The notes beneath the pieces were generated by a model. That model had not been told where the DNA came from. It ran no database searches and was given only the letters and a program-made list of their open reading frames with translations. A DNA stretch of 64,000 bases from Photobacterium ganghwense (GTDB taxonomy: Bacteria; Pseudomonadota; Gammaproteobacteria; Enterobacterales; Vibrionaceae): contig NZ_PYMI01000010.1 in NCBI RefSeq assembly GCF_003025595.1, positions 39,848-103,847 on the forward strand, read 5' to 3'. Shown here one piece after another: positions 1 through 6,698 of the stretch (position 1 is its first letter; every line of letters starts with the position of its first letter). A program made the position numbers and the translations under genes.

Positions 1-66
1 TCGGGTCATGGGTTGGAATTACCCTGCACTCAACAACCAACAAGAAACAACAGTGGGAACCCCACC

Positions 67-195
67 ATGCTGGAAAGTCTGTTTTCAATCAGCGTGGCAA
101 TGCCTGCCGTCAGCGAACTTGTGGCCGCCGGCCCGGGTCACTTTGCTGCCGGTGTACTGGCACTGATTGCCGCGGTGAACATGCTAAATGGTTAA
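67..195 (+). CDS. yshB: YshB-like small membrane protein
   Basis: This 42-residue ORF begins MLES and ends in a short hydrophobic Ala/Leu/Val-rich segment (about residues 24-39) that could span or lie on the membrane. Escherichia coli YshB is a 36-residue membrane micropeptide that also begins MLES and is encoded next to hemN. The shared start, size, hydrophobic tail and position next to hemN support the same family. An in-frame ATG exists upstream at position 13, but the start at 67 matches the family and follows a purine-rich GTGGGAA stretch. The gene converges on hemN and shares its terminator. The function of the family is poorly known. The assignment rests on recalled similarity and synteny, not an alignment. 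Confidence 0.6.
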   Translation: MLESLFSISVAMPAVSELVAAGPGHFAAGVLALIAAVNMLNG

Positions 196-212
196 CCGTG
201 ATGGCCAGCCAT

Positions 213-248
213 AAAAAAGCCCCGCGCCGTTAAGGACGCGGGGCTTTT
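213..248. terminator. Bidirectional terminator between yshB-like gene and hemN
   Basis: A GC stem (GCCCCGCG paired with CGCGGGGC) is flanked by an A-run on the left and a T-run on the right. It can therefore end both the rightward yshB-like transcript and the leftward hemN transcript. Confidence 0.85.
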
Positions 249-261
249 GCCTTCCCAGGGA

Positions 262-1635
262 TTAGATAACCCGGGAAAACTGTTGCTGACGGGCCCGATC
301 GCGCAGGTATTTGTCGAAACACATGCAAATGTTGCGGATCAGCAGACGACCTTTGGGAGCCACCCGGATACTACCGGCATCCACGGTGACCAGTTCATCA
401 TTAATAAACGTTTTGAGCAACGCCAGATCTTCGGCAAAGTACGTGTCAAATGCCACGCCGTACTGCGCCTCAATCGCGGCCTTATCCAGCTGGAAGTTAC
501 AAATCAGGGACTTAATCACTTCCCGGCGCACCAGGTCATCACTGTCGAGCGACACCCCTTTCCACAACGCTTCACGCTGTTCGCCCACGCTGGCATAGTA
601 TTTTTTCAGCTCTTTCTGGTTCTGGGCATAACAGTCGCCAATCATGGATATGGCGGATACCCCGAGGCCCAGCAGGTCACAATCCCCCTGAGTGGTGTAA
701 CCCTGAAAGTTGCGGTGCAGCACGCCCTGGCGCTGGGCCACGGCCAGCTCATCGTCCGGCAGAGCAAAATGATCCATCCCGATAAACTGGTAACCGGCAC
801 CGGTCAGCGTAGCAATAGTGTCCTGCAAAATGGCCAACTTCTCGTTGGCCTGCGGCAGATCCTCATCTTTGATTTTCCGCTGCGCCGCAAACAAGGTCGG
901 CATATGGGCGTAGTTAAAGACTGACAGACGGCCCGGACGCATGGTCAGCACCTGCGCCAAAGTGTCCGCAAAGCCACTACGGGTCTGCTTCGGCAAACCG
1001 TAAATCAGATCCAGGTTGGTGGAACGGAATCCCAGTTCACGGGCCCGCTCAACCAGTGCAAAGATGAAAGTTTCATCCTGCTCGCGGTTCACCAGTTTCT
1101 GAACTTCTTTGTTGAAATCCTGCACCCCGATACTCAGACGGTTGAACCCTTCTGCCCGGAGGTGATCCAGCATATCCAGCTCAATTTCCCGCGGATCGAT
1201 TTCGATGCTGATCTCGGCATCCGGGGCAAACCGGAATTGCTCACGCAGCAAGCCCATCAGTCGGCTGATCTGTGGTTTGGTCAGGAACGTTGGCGTGCCG
1301 CCTCCCCAGTGCAGCTGACTGACATCGCGATCGCCCAACAGGCTGGCACGCTGGCGGATTTCCTGCTCCAACGCATCCAGGTACTGATCCGCTTTATGCT
1401 GGTGACGGGTAATGATCTTATTACAGCCGCAGTAGTAACAAAGTTTGTGACAAAAAGGGATGTGCACATACAGCGACAGCTTGCGATCCGGATAGCGAGC
1501 GCAGGCCATATCAAATTCAGCCGACGTAAAGGCTTCGTGAAACTCCAGGGCGGTTGGGTATGAGGTATAGCGCGGGCCCGAGTAGTTGTACTTTTCGATA
1601 AGGGCCTGATCCCAGATTATCTGTTCATTTGACAT
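262..1635 (-). CDS. hemN: Oxygen-independent coproporphyrinogen III oxidase HemN
   Basis: This 457-residue radical-SAM enzyme decarboxylates coproporphyrinogen III to protoporphyrinogen IX without oxygen, in the cytoplasm. Cys62, Cys66 and Cys69 form the CxxxCxxC motif that holds the 4Fe-4S cluster, and Cys71 follows as usual in HemN. A GGGTPTFL motif and a C-terminal HemN domain are also visible. The length matches the E. coli enzyme (457). The gene is monocistronic or follows the yihI group on the same strand after a gap of about 145 bases. It adds to an unusually large set of heme genes in this window. Confidence 0.97.
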   Translation of the reverse strand: MSNEQIIWDQALIEKYNYSGPRYTSYPTALEFHEAFTSAEFDMACARYPDRKLSLYVHIPFCHKLCYYCGCNKIITRHQHKADQYLDALEQEIRQRASLLGDRDVSQLHWGGGTPTFLTKPQISRLMGLLREQFRFAPDAEISIEIDPREIELDMLDHLRAEGFNRLSIGVQDFNKEVQKLVNREQDETFIFALVERARELGFRSTNLDLIYGLPKQTRSGFADTLAQVLTMRPGRLSVFNYAHMPTLFAAQRKIKDEDLPQANEKLAILQDTIATLTGAGYQFIGMDHFALPDDELAVAQRQGVLHRNFQGYTTQGDCDLLGLGVSAISMIGDCYAQNQKELKKYYASVGEQREALWKGVSLDSDDLVRREVIKSLICNFQLDKAAIEAQYGVAFDTYFAEDLALLKTFINDELVTVDAGSIRVAPKGRLLIRNICMCFDKYLRDRARQQQFSRVI

Positions 1636-1737
1636 GACATACTTCCACTAAGATTGGGGATATTGCGATGGCCCAAGTGTGCCACAACTTGATTAAAGAT
1701 GTAGTTAAAAGAGAACTAAAGTGCCACCCAGATCAGA

Positions 1738-1768
1738 AATCCCCTGGCTGCGGGACAACCAGGGGAAG
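1738..1768 (-). terminator. Possible weak terminator after the DUF2489 gene
   Basis: A stem CCCCTGG/CCAGGGG lies just beyond the DUF2489 stop codon and is followed on the minus strand by the short tract ATTTC. The T-run is poor, so termination may be partial. Confidence 0.4.
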
Positions 1769-1781
1769 ATTCTGCGGGTTA

Positions 1782-2267
1782 TTATGCCGTGACGTTGGCT
1801 ACTAAGATTCGATCCAGCTCAACTTTAATGTCATCAACCAGACGGGCTTCGGCTTTCATCCGGATCATATCGAGCTTCATGCGCTCTTTCTTCTCCAGAG
1901 TCCGGCGCGAATCACCGCGCGGCATGTCTTTCACCACCTGATACAGCTCATACATCGCTGGGTACTGAGCGGCAAAATCAACCTGCAATTCGCCCTGCAG
2001 CACTTCCATCAGCTTGTAGAGACGAATCGAGATTTCCGACATATCGCACTCGTCCTGCTTGCCGGCCTGAGCAATAATCAGCACGCTTTCCATAATATTG
2101 GCATTGCGCTGTTTAATGCCCTCTTCCTGCAGACGCTCTGCGCGGGCAATGAACGCCTTGTGGCGCTGGGTTTGCTGATACAGTTTAAACAATAAATAAC
2201 CGGCATAGCTGGCCAGCCCGGCAATGATCAAACCGGCCAGCCCTAGCCATAGCGTCATATCCTGCAA
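1782..2267 (-). CDS. DUF2489 family membrane-anchored protein
   Basis: This 161-residue protein has one hydrophobic N-terminal segment (about residues 5-27) followed by a long charged, mostly helical cytoplasmic domain, as in the DUF2489 family. No catalytic motif is evident and the function is unknown. It starts three bases after the yihI stop codon, so it is very probably co-transcribed with yihI and the methyltransferase gene. The same pairing with yihI is common in Vibrionaceae. Confidence 0.8.
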   Translation of the reverse strand: MQDMTLWLGLAGLIIAGLASYAGYLLFKLYQQTQRHKAFIARAERLQEEGIKQRNANIMESVLIIAQAGKQDECDMSEISIRLYKLMEVLQGELQVDFAAQYPAMYELYQVVKDMPRGDSRRTLEKKERMKLDMIRMKAEARLVDDIKVELDRILVANVTA

Positions 2268-2270
2268 GGG

Positions 2271-2807
2271 TTACTCCTTGTCGAAGTCGTCAAAATCCAT
2301 ATTTTCAAACTGATCCAGCAGGTCATCGTCACTGCGGCGCGAAGCTTTTGGCTGCGCTTCCAGCTCAGGCTCATCGTCCTCCAGCAGACCCAACTGGCTC
2401 ATCAGTTGCTCGATGCGATCCAGCTTCTGGTCAACCTGCTTCTGCAGACCGGCACCCAGTTTTTCACCGGCTTCAATGCGGTCCAGCAGTACCATCAGTT
2501 GCGCATCATTTTCCAGCATCGCCAGTTCTTGCTCAGCCGACATGCGACGTTGCTGTTTCGTTTGCGGCTTGGTGTCCACAATCAATGGCACCGGCTTTTT
2601 GCTGCCGTGACGAGGATCTTTGCGCTGCCCGGCAGCACGTCCTGTCGCCGCCTGCTCTGCAGAATGGCGGCTGCCGGATTTCAGGCCTTTACGCTTGCGC
2701 TCTTTCTTGCGCTTGATGCCTTCGATATCCAGCTGGTTACGGGATTTATCGGTATAAACAGCAGGGCCTTCCGAACCTGGTTTACGGGTCTTTTTCTTAC
2801 GGGTCAT
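2271..2807 (-). CDS. yihI: Der GTPase-activating protein YihI
   Basis: This 178-residue protein is the activator of the GTPase Der (EngA), which acts in 50S ribosome assembly. The N-terminal third is very basic (Lys/Arg clusters starting MTRKKKTRKPG), the middle is helical, and the C-terminus is strongly acidic and ends in Asp/Phe repeats. All three features are typical of YihI. Its start codon overlaps the stop of the upstream methyltransferase gene by one base (TAATG), suggesting translational coupling. The location between hemN and engB is conserved from E. coli. Confidence 0.92.
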   Translation of the reverse strand: MTRKKKTRKPGSEGPAVYTDKSRNQLDIEGIKRKKERKRKGLKSGSRHSAEQAATGRAAGQRKDPRHGSKKPVPLIVDTKPQTKQQRRMSAEQELAMLENDAQLMVLLDRIEAGEKLGAGLQKQVDQKLDRIEQLMSQLGLLEDDEPELEAQPKASRRSDDDLLDQFENMDFDDFDKE

Positions 2808-3448
2808 TACTGGGTTTTCCTCAGCAAAATTACATCATTTCCGACAAACTCGACATTCAGGCCATCCCGTTGCGCCAGATAGCGAAACGTCTCACGGCTG
2901 AAAAAGCTGACGTGGGTCGGGTCGTTCTTGTAATGCCATCGCGAAAAGGCATCTGCATCCGTTGCCAACTTGGTCATCAGGCCCAGCCAACCGCCGGGTT
3001 TCACCAGTCCAAGCAGCAGCCCCCACTCCCTGGCAGGCGTGTAAAAATGTTCAATCGCTTCAGTGCAAGTCACGAAATCGTAGGATTCGGCCAGCACCGC
3101 CGGATCCGCGGCAAAATACGGGTCGTAAATCGCCATGTTATGACCGGCTTCGGTCAGCATCAATGACAACGCCGGCCCCGGGCCACTACCAAAGTCCAGT
3201 CCGTGCAATGCCGGCTGGCCCAGGCGCTCGGTCAGCGGCTCAGCCAGACGGTTGAGAAATCGTCGGTAACCGTCGTCATTCGGATTGTTCTCATGCAGAT
3301 CATAGTGCGCTTTTTCTTCTTCCGGGCTCAGTCGAGCCGCCGGATCAGCAAAAATCAGTGCACACTCACCACAACGAAAATACTGACGGCGCTTGTCCTG
3401 ATGGAATGCGCTCGCGCCTTCCGTCTGGCACAGCGGACATGTTTGCAT
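2807..3448 (-). CDS. Class I SAM-dependent methyltransferase with N-terminal zinc-ribbon-like motif
   Basis: The protein has 213 residues from the chosen start. An N-terminal CPLC...CGEC pattern suggests a small zinc ribbon. A Rossmann methyltransferase core follows, with the SAM-binding motif GLDFGSGPGP near the middle and a TEAIEHF segment as in methyltransferase-type-11/12 proteins. The start at 3448 was chosen because GGAGAG lies eight bases upstream; an ATG at 3490 has no comparable site. The substrate is unknown. It overlaps yihI by one base and heads the yihI-DUF2489 operon. Confidence 0.85.
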   Translation of the reverse strand: MQTCPLCQTEGASAFHQDKRRQYFRCGECALIFADPAARLSPEEEKAHYDLHENNPNDDGYRRFLNRLAEPLTERLGQPALHGLDFGSGPGPALSLMLTEAGHNMAIYDPYFAADPAVLAESYDFVTCTEAIEHFYTPAREWGLLLGLVKPGGWLGLMTKLATDADAFSRWHYKNDPTHVSFFSRETFRYLAQRDGLNVEFVGNDVILLRKTQ

Positions 3449-3590
3449 TACAGCTCTCCGATATTGGCGCCCCATGCCGGGTCTCGCCACTGAACTCGAT
3501 CAAGCCGGGTATCATAGCATGAATTGCGAACGAAATGTGCACACCCTATCGAGCCTGCCGGATAAGAAATAGCGGGAAGGAGATGGCAAG

Positions 3591-3623
3591 AAAAAAGGCG
3601 ACAAGGTTTGCCACCCTGTCGCC
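3591..3623 (-). terminator. Terminator of the CsrB-family RNA
   Basis: On the minus strand a stem GGCGACAGGG paired with CCTTGTCGCC is followed by TTTTTTCTT. It ends the regulatory RNA described next. Confidence 0.9.
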
Positions 3624-3914
3624 TGTTGGTGCCGCCATTGCTGGCGTTAACCTGTCTGGTTGATCCTCACCTGAGTGTCACCCTGGTCAGCACTGTTCTT
3701 TTATTGTTGTTGCTGCCCTGCCAACCTTTTGTTGTTGTTCATCTTCCTGATGACTTGTGGTCGTCCGTGGGAAAAGCGGTTTGTGTTCTTGGCGTGTCTG
3801 TCCTGACACAGACTGCGGTGACCTCCTGCCGCTGCAGTCCTGGCTTCCTGTCTGTCGAACCGGTATGCCGTCCGGTCGTAAGCACTCCGGCCTACGGTCT
3901 TCCTCCTGAAGACG
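3591..3914 (-). ncRNA. csrC: CsrB/CsrC-family regulatory RNA (sequesters CsrA)
   Basis: This stretch of about 320 bases encodes no convincing protein. On the minus strand it contains 11 GGA motifs, 8 of them AGGA, several in hairpin loops such as GTCTTC-AGGAG-GAAGAC at the 5' end. It ends in a strong terminator. Multiple loop-borne GGA motifs are the signature of RNAs that titrate the translational regulator CsrA (RsmA). E. coli csrC lies in the same place, between engB (yihA) and yihI, which supports the assignment. A possible -10 (TAAAGT, 3921-3926) puts the 5' end near 3914. The exact name (CsrB, C or D of vibrios) is uncertain. Confidence 0.87.
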
Positions 3915-4001
3915 GAGCCTACTTTACGTGAAATGTGCAGAGGAACAATGACAGGGAGCCCACGGCTACGCTGAAACTTTATTTCAGCTCACCTAACCGG
4001 T

Positions 4002-4033
4002 TGTGATGTAAAGAGAAGAAGTCAGGCATCACA
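4002..4033. promoter_or_regulatory. Inverted repeat TGTGATG-N18-CATCACA upstream of csrC
   Basis: Perfect 7-base arms lie 18 bases apart between the VarA-like site and the csrC promoter. The spacing is wrong for a single CRP site (TGTGA-N6-TCACA), so the bound factor is unknown. Confidence 0.35.
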
Positions 4034-4067
4034 TAAAGATTCAGTGACAACCCGAAGCAGAAATCGG

Positions 4068-4079
4068 CGATCTCTTACA
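4068..4079 (-). promoter_or_regulatory. VarA/UvrY (GacA)-type activator half-site upstream of csrC
   Basis: On the minus strand the sequence TGTAAGAGATCG matches the left part of the UvrY/GacA/VarA palindrome (TGTAAGN6CTTACA). It lies about 155 bases upstream of the inferred csrC start, the usual distance for csrB/csrC promoters. Only one half is well conserved. Confidence 0.55.
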
Positions 4080-4166
4080 ATCCTGTCAGCCATTGCCGAT
4101 AGAGGGACCAGGAGCAAGCGGAAAGTGTTGTTTTCTTGCAGGATCTGCCGCAATAAATCGCAGCCA

Positions 4167-4192
4167 AGAAAAAAGGTAGCCGAAGCTACCTT
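4167..4192 (-). terminator. Terminator after cytochrome c4 gene
   Basis: The minus-strand stem GGTAGC/GCTACC is followed by TTTTTTCTTG. Confidence 0.8.
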
Positions 4193-4231
4193 CTTACTCA
4201 CCGCCGACTGGAAGCCTGTGGCGTTAGTGAA

Positions 4232-4849
4232 TTAGTGCAGACCACCAACATAATGAGACAAGGCAGCAATTTCATCATCAGTCAGCTTCGCGGCTACTGA
4301 TTGCATCATGCTGTTCATGTCGTTAGTGCGCTGACCTGAGCGGAATTTCTCCAGCTGCAGCTTCACGTATTCTGCGTTCTGGCCCGAAATTTTCGGGAAT
4401 CCTGACAGACTGGTACCATTACCACGTGGACCATGACAGGCCGTACAGGCTGTAATGCCACGCTCCGGATCACCGGCACGGTACAGAGACTGGGCGATAC
4501 CAACAGAGGCTTCAGTCGATGTGTTGTCTGAGATAGGCAGTAAGGAGTAGTAGGCTGCCAAGTCCGCCATGTCCTGCTCTGACAGCGGCATTGCCATGCC
4601 ACCCATCACAGGATCGTTACGGCCTTGCTTGCCGCCAGTGCTCATCGCCAGCTTGAATTCCTTCAGCTGTTTTTCCAGGTAACCCGCGTGCTGACCAGCA
4701 ATTTTCGGGTATTGGGCCATAATACTGTTACCATCTGCACCGTGGCAGGCGGCACAAGTTGCAGCTTTTGCTTTTCCGGCTTCCGCATCTCCCTGGGCCA
4801 AGGCTGAGCAACTGGCCAGAAGAGTCAATATCAGTGCTAATTTCTTCAT
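4232..4849 (-). CDS. Di-heme cytochrome c4
   Basis: This 205-residue periplasmic electron carrier starts with a signal peptide (MKKLALILTLLASCSALAQ) and has two CxxCH heme sites (CAACH and CTACH), one per homologous half. Each half ends with a Met-containing ligand segment. Cytochrome c4 passes electrons to terminal oxidases such as cbb3. The start at 4849 was chosen over an upstream ATG at 4930 because the signal peptide begins there. The gene is divergent from engB and ends in its own terminator. Two-domain c4 of about 200 residues is the usual family size. Confidence 0.93.
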   Translation of the reverse strand: MKKLALILTLLASCSALAQGDAEAGKAKAATCAACHGADGNSIMAQYPKIAGQHAGYLEKQLKEFKLAMSTGGKQGRNDPVMGGMAMPLSEQDMADLAAYYSLLPISDNTSTEASVGIAQSLYRAGDPERGITACTACHGPRGNGTSLSGFPKISGQNAEYVKLQLEKFRSGQRTNDMNSMMQSVAAKLTDDEIAALSHYVGGLH

Positions 4850-5007
4850 GACATTCCGTTTATAATTATTGAGCTTCCAGTACCACAAGTAATGCTCGGT
4901 GACATGGTATACAATGCGACCACACACCAAGCACGGTTTTGGTCCATTTTACACAATTTCACATAAAAGTAATCAGTCGACTACATCAAGACTTGACGGA
5001 GTTAACA

Positions 5008-5667
5008 GTGAATCAACCTCTCAACTATAGAAATACAGGATTTATCACAAGTGCACCTACTATCCGACACTTGCCGAACGATACAGGCGTTGAGATTGCA
5101 TTTGCTGGCCGCTCCAATGCGGGGAAGTCCAGTGCGCTAAACCGCATTACGGACCAAAAGAGTCTGGCGCGTACCTCTAAAACCCCGGGCCGTACCCAGC
5201 TGATTAACATGTTTGAAGTGGTACCGGGCTGCAACCTGATCGACCTGCCGGGCTATGGCTATGCTCAGGTTCCGCTGGAAATGAAACTGAAATGGCAGCA
5301 GTCACTGGGTGAATACCTACAAAAACGTGAGTGCCTGGAAGGTCTGGTTGTCCTGATGGATATCCGCCACCCGCTGAAAGATCTCGACCAGCAAATGATC
5401 ATGTGGGCCGTGGAAAGTCGCCTGCCGGTACTGGTTCTGCTGACCAAGGCCGACAAACTGAAAAGCGGTGCCCGTAAACAACAGCTGCTGAAAGTCCGCG
5501 AAACCGTTACCACGTTTGGCGGCGACATTGACGTTGAAGCCTTCTCCTCACTGAAAGGCATTGGGGTGGATCAGGTGCGCCGTAAACTGGACAGCTGGTT
5601 TGCGCCCGAGCTGGCCCGTCAGCTGGCACTGCTGGAAGAAAATGAGGGTATCGACGACCAGGAGTGA
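5008..5667 (+). CDS. engB: Ribosome biogenesis GTPase EngB (YihA/YsxC)
   Basis: This 219-residue TRAFAC-class GTPase acts in late 50S subunit assembly and is essential in most bacteria. Visible motifs are G1 GRSNAGKSS, G3 DLPGYGYA and G4 TKADK. The GTG at 5008 was chosen because GACGGA lies about eight bases upstream and the product aligns with the family length. An ATG at 4939 would add a non-conserved 23-residue extension. The gene is divergent from cytochrome c4 and has its own terminator. Confidence 0.95.
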   Translation: MNQPLNYRNTGFITSAPTIRHLPNDTGVEIAFAGRSNAGKSSALNRITDQKSLARTSKTPGRTQLINMFEVVPGCNLIDLPGYGYAQVPLEMKLKWQQSLGEYLQKRECLEGLVVLMDIRHPLKDLDQQMIMWAVESRLPVLVLLTKADKLKSGARKQQLLKVRETVTTFGGDIDVEAFSSLKGIGVDQVRRKLDSWFAPELARQLALLEENEGIDDQE

Positions 5668-5696
5668 TCCTGAATGGCTCGAATCATCCCAAGACA

Positions 5697-5721
5697 AAGC
5701 TCCCGCCCGGGAGCTTTTTTA
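5697..5721 (+). terminator. engB terminator
   Basis: Stem AAGCTCCC/GGGAGCTT is followed by TTTTTT just past the engB stop. Confidence 0.9.
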
Positions 5722-5737
5722 TTTGGTGTGCGATGTT

Positions 5738-5765
5738 GAAAAATATCCCCACCGCTGGGGTGGGG
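5738..5765 (-). terminator. Minus-strand terminator with no annotated gene upstream
   Basis: On the minus strand the stem CCCCACC/GGTGGGG is followed by ATATTTTTC. It is the third minus-strand terminator in the polA-engB gap and implies a separate transcript between 5766 and about 6060. Confidence 0.6.
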
Positions 5766-6045
5766 CAACGGGAGAGAAATAGGAGGTTTTTTCTTTTATT
5801 GTCCGAAAAGCATCTGTGATTTCCCCCGGTAACGCAAGCCTTTTCCCGGTCGGTTCCTGCTCGGGGCTGGTTACCTCTCCGCCTCAGCTCCCGTTCCACT
5901 CCTCATTTTCACTCTTTACCATCCCTTTCCTTCACCTTCGCGTCGGCTACAGCCTCATGCGGCCAGCAACCCGGCATAAGGCTCCGGAAAAGTTCTTTGT
6001 TGAGAAGAATTAAGCGGTCCAGACAATCTCATTAAAGACCAATAC
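5738..6045 (-). ncRNA. Candidate GGA-rich small RNA (possible second CsrB-type RNA)
   Basis: Read on the minus strand, this region is purine-rich, carries about a dozen GGA triplets in under 300 bases (including AGGA and GGGA forms), has no good ORF and ends in a terminator. One arm pair (GGTAAC...GTTACC) would form a larger hairpin enclosing a CAGGAAC element. These properties recall CsrA-binding RNAs. The promoter is not clear, and the purine bias alone could give many GGA triplets, so this is only a candidate. The 5' end is a guess. Confidence 0.3.
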
Positions 6046-6079
6046 TGGAATAAAATTACATAAACGAGCAGTGACAGAT

Positions 6080-6177
6080 AAAAAAAAGCCACCTCAAATG
6101 TGAGGTGGCTAATTCATGGATTTGTTGGCTAGCCGGCCACAGACCCGCTACCAGAAACAAATATGAACAAGAAGCAG
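6080..6177 (-). ncRNA. Small RNA downstream of Spot 42
   Basis: A transcript of about 98 bases is predicted from a consensus -10 (TATAAT on the minus strand, 6183-6188), a moderate -35 (TTTAAA, 17 bases away) and a 10-base-pair perfect terminator hairpin (AGCCACCTCA/TGAGGTGGCT) followed by eight T's. There is no ORF of note. A spf-linked small RNA, VSsrna24, has been reported in Aliivibrio salmonicida; this may be its counterpart, but I cannot compare sequences. The target is unknown. Confidence 0.65.
6087..6110 (-). terminator. Terminator of the spf-linked small RNA
   Basis: A perfect 10-base-pair stem with an AATG/CATT loop is followed on the minus strand by T8. Confidence 0.88.
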
Positions 6178-6420
6178 ACTGCATTATACCGAGCCCCTCG
6201 CCCTTTTTAAAGTAAATACTCTAGAAACAGATAAAATGATGCTTACTCAGACATTTTGCCTGATAAATCATCGGATTGGTGGTATGGCATTCAGTGTCTA
6301 AGAATATTGACCGGAAAAAGGGGGTGTCAAAGCAGCCGGTACGCGGTATCGGGGAGAAACTAAACGTCAGCGAACAGGAAAAACAGCGCAGAAAGGAGAC
6401 GATGCGGGTTATTTGGCCCA

Positions 6421-6524
6421 ATAAAAAACGCCCTGACCAAATGGTCAGGGCGGCTGAATCAGCCAAATCCAATAACGTGAAACAAAAGGTCTGAAAGATA
6501 GAACATCTTACCTCTGTACCCTAC
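6421..6524 (-). ncRNA. spf: Spot 42 RNA
   Basis: The minus strand begins GTAGGGTACAGAGGTAAGAT and continues almost identically to E. coli Spot 42 through the TTTCAGACCTTTT segment. It ends in the CGCCCTGACC...GGTCAGGGCG terminator with a T-run. Spot 42 is an Hfq-dependent RNA that, when cAMP-CRP is low, represses genes for secondary carbon metabolism. The gene lies next to polA as in E. coli and vibrios. A -10-like TATACA lies at 6534-6539. The GGTAAGATGTTC target-pairing region is unchanged. Confidence 0.97.
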
Positions 6525-6588
6525 GTCGCTAACTGTATATCAATTGCTCAGCATTGAAAAGACCTTTCTGTAGTTTTTTTTCATATAA

Positions 6589-6624
6589 CCGTAATTAATT
6601 TATACATAACACTATTAATTACGG
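6589..6624. promoter_or_regulatory. 11-base inverted repeat upstream of spf
   Basis: CCGTAATTAAT and ATTAATTACGG are perfect inverted arms separated by 14 bases, about 65-100 bases upstream of the Spot 42 start. There is no T-run, so it is not a terminator. It looks like an operator for an unidentified factor. Confidence 0.4.
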
Positions 6625-6638
6625 GTGTAATTTTGCCT

Positions 6639-6667
6639 AAAAAAATAGCCAGCAACGCTGGCTATTC
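6639..6667 (-). terminator. polA terminator
   Basis: The minus-strand stem ATAGCCAGC/GCTGGCTAT is followed by T7. Confidence 0.9.
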
Positions 6668-6698
6668 TTATGACGCATGTTGTATCCGTCAGACGGTA

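Noticed and set aside
1689..1702. FNR-like site TTGAT-N4-GATGT upstream of hemN
   Set aside because: Only the left half fits TTGAT-N4-ATCAA, and the right half is too divergent.
3608..3931. 107-codon plus-strand ORF between methyltransferase and cytochrome c4 genes
   Set aside because: The region is the CsrB-family RNA on the other strand, and the plus ORF's Ser/Pro/Val/Cys-rich product reflects the complement of GGA repeats.
6276..6494. 72-codon plus-strand ORF across Spot 42
   Set aside because: It overlaps the conserved Spot 42 gene and its terminator on the opposite strand, and there is no ribosome site or known family.
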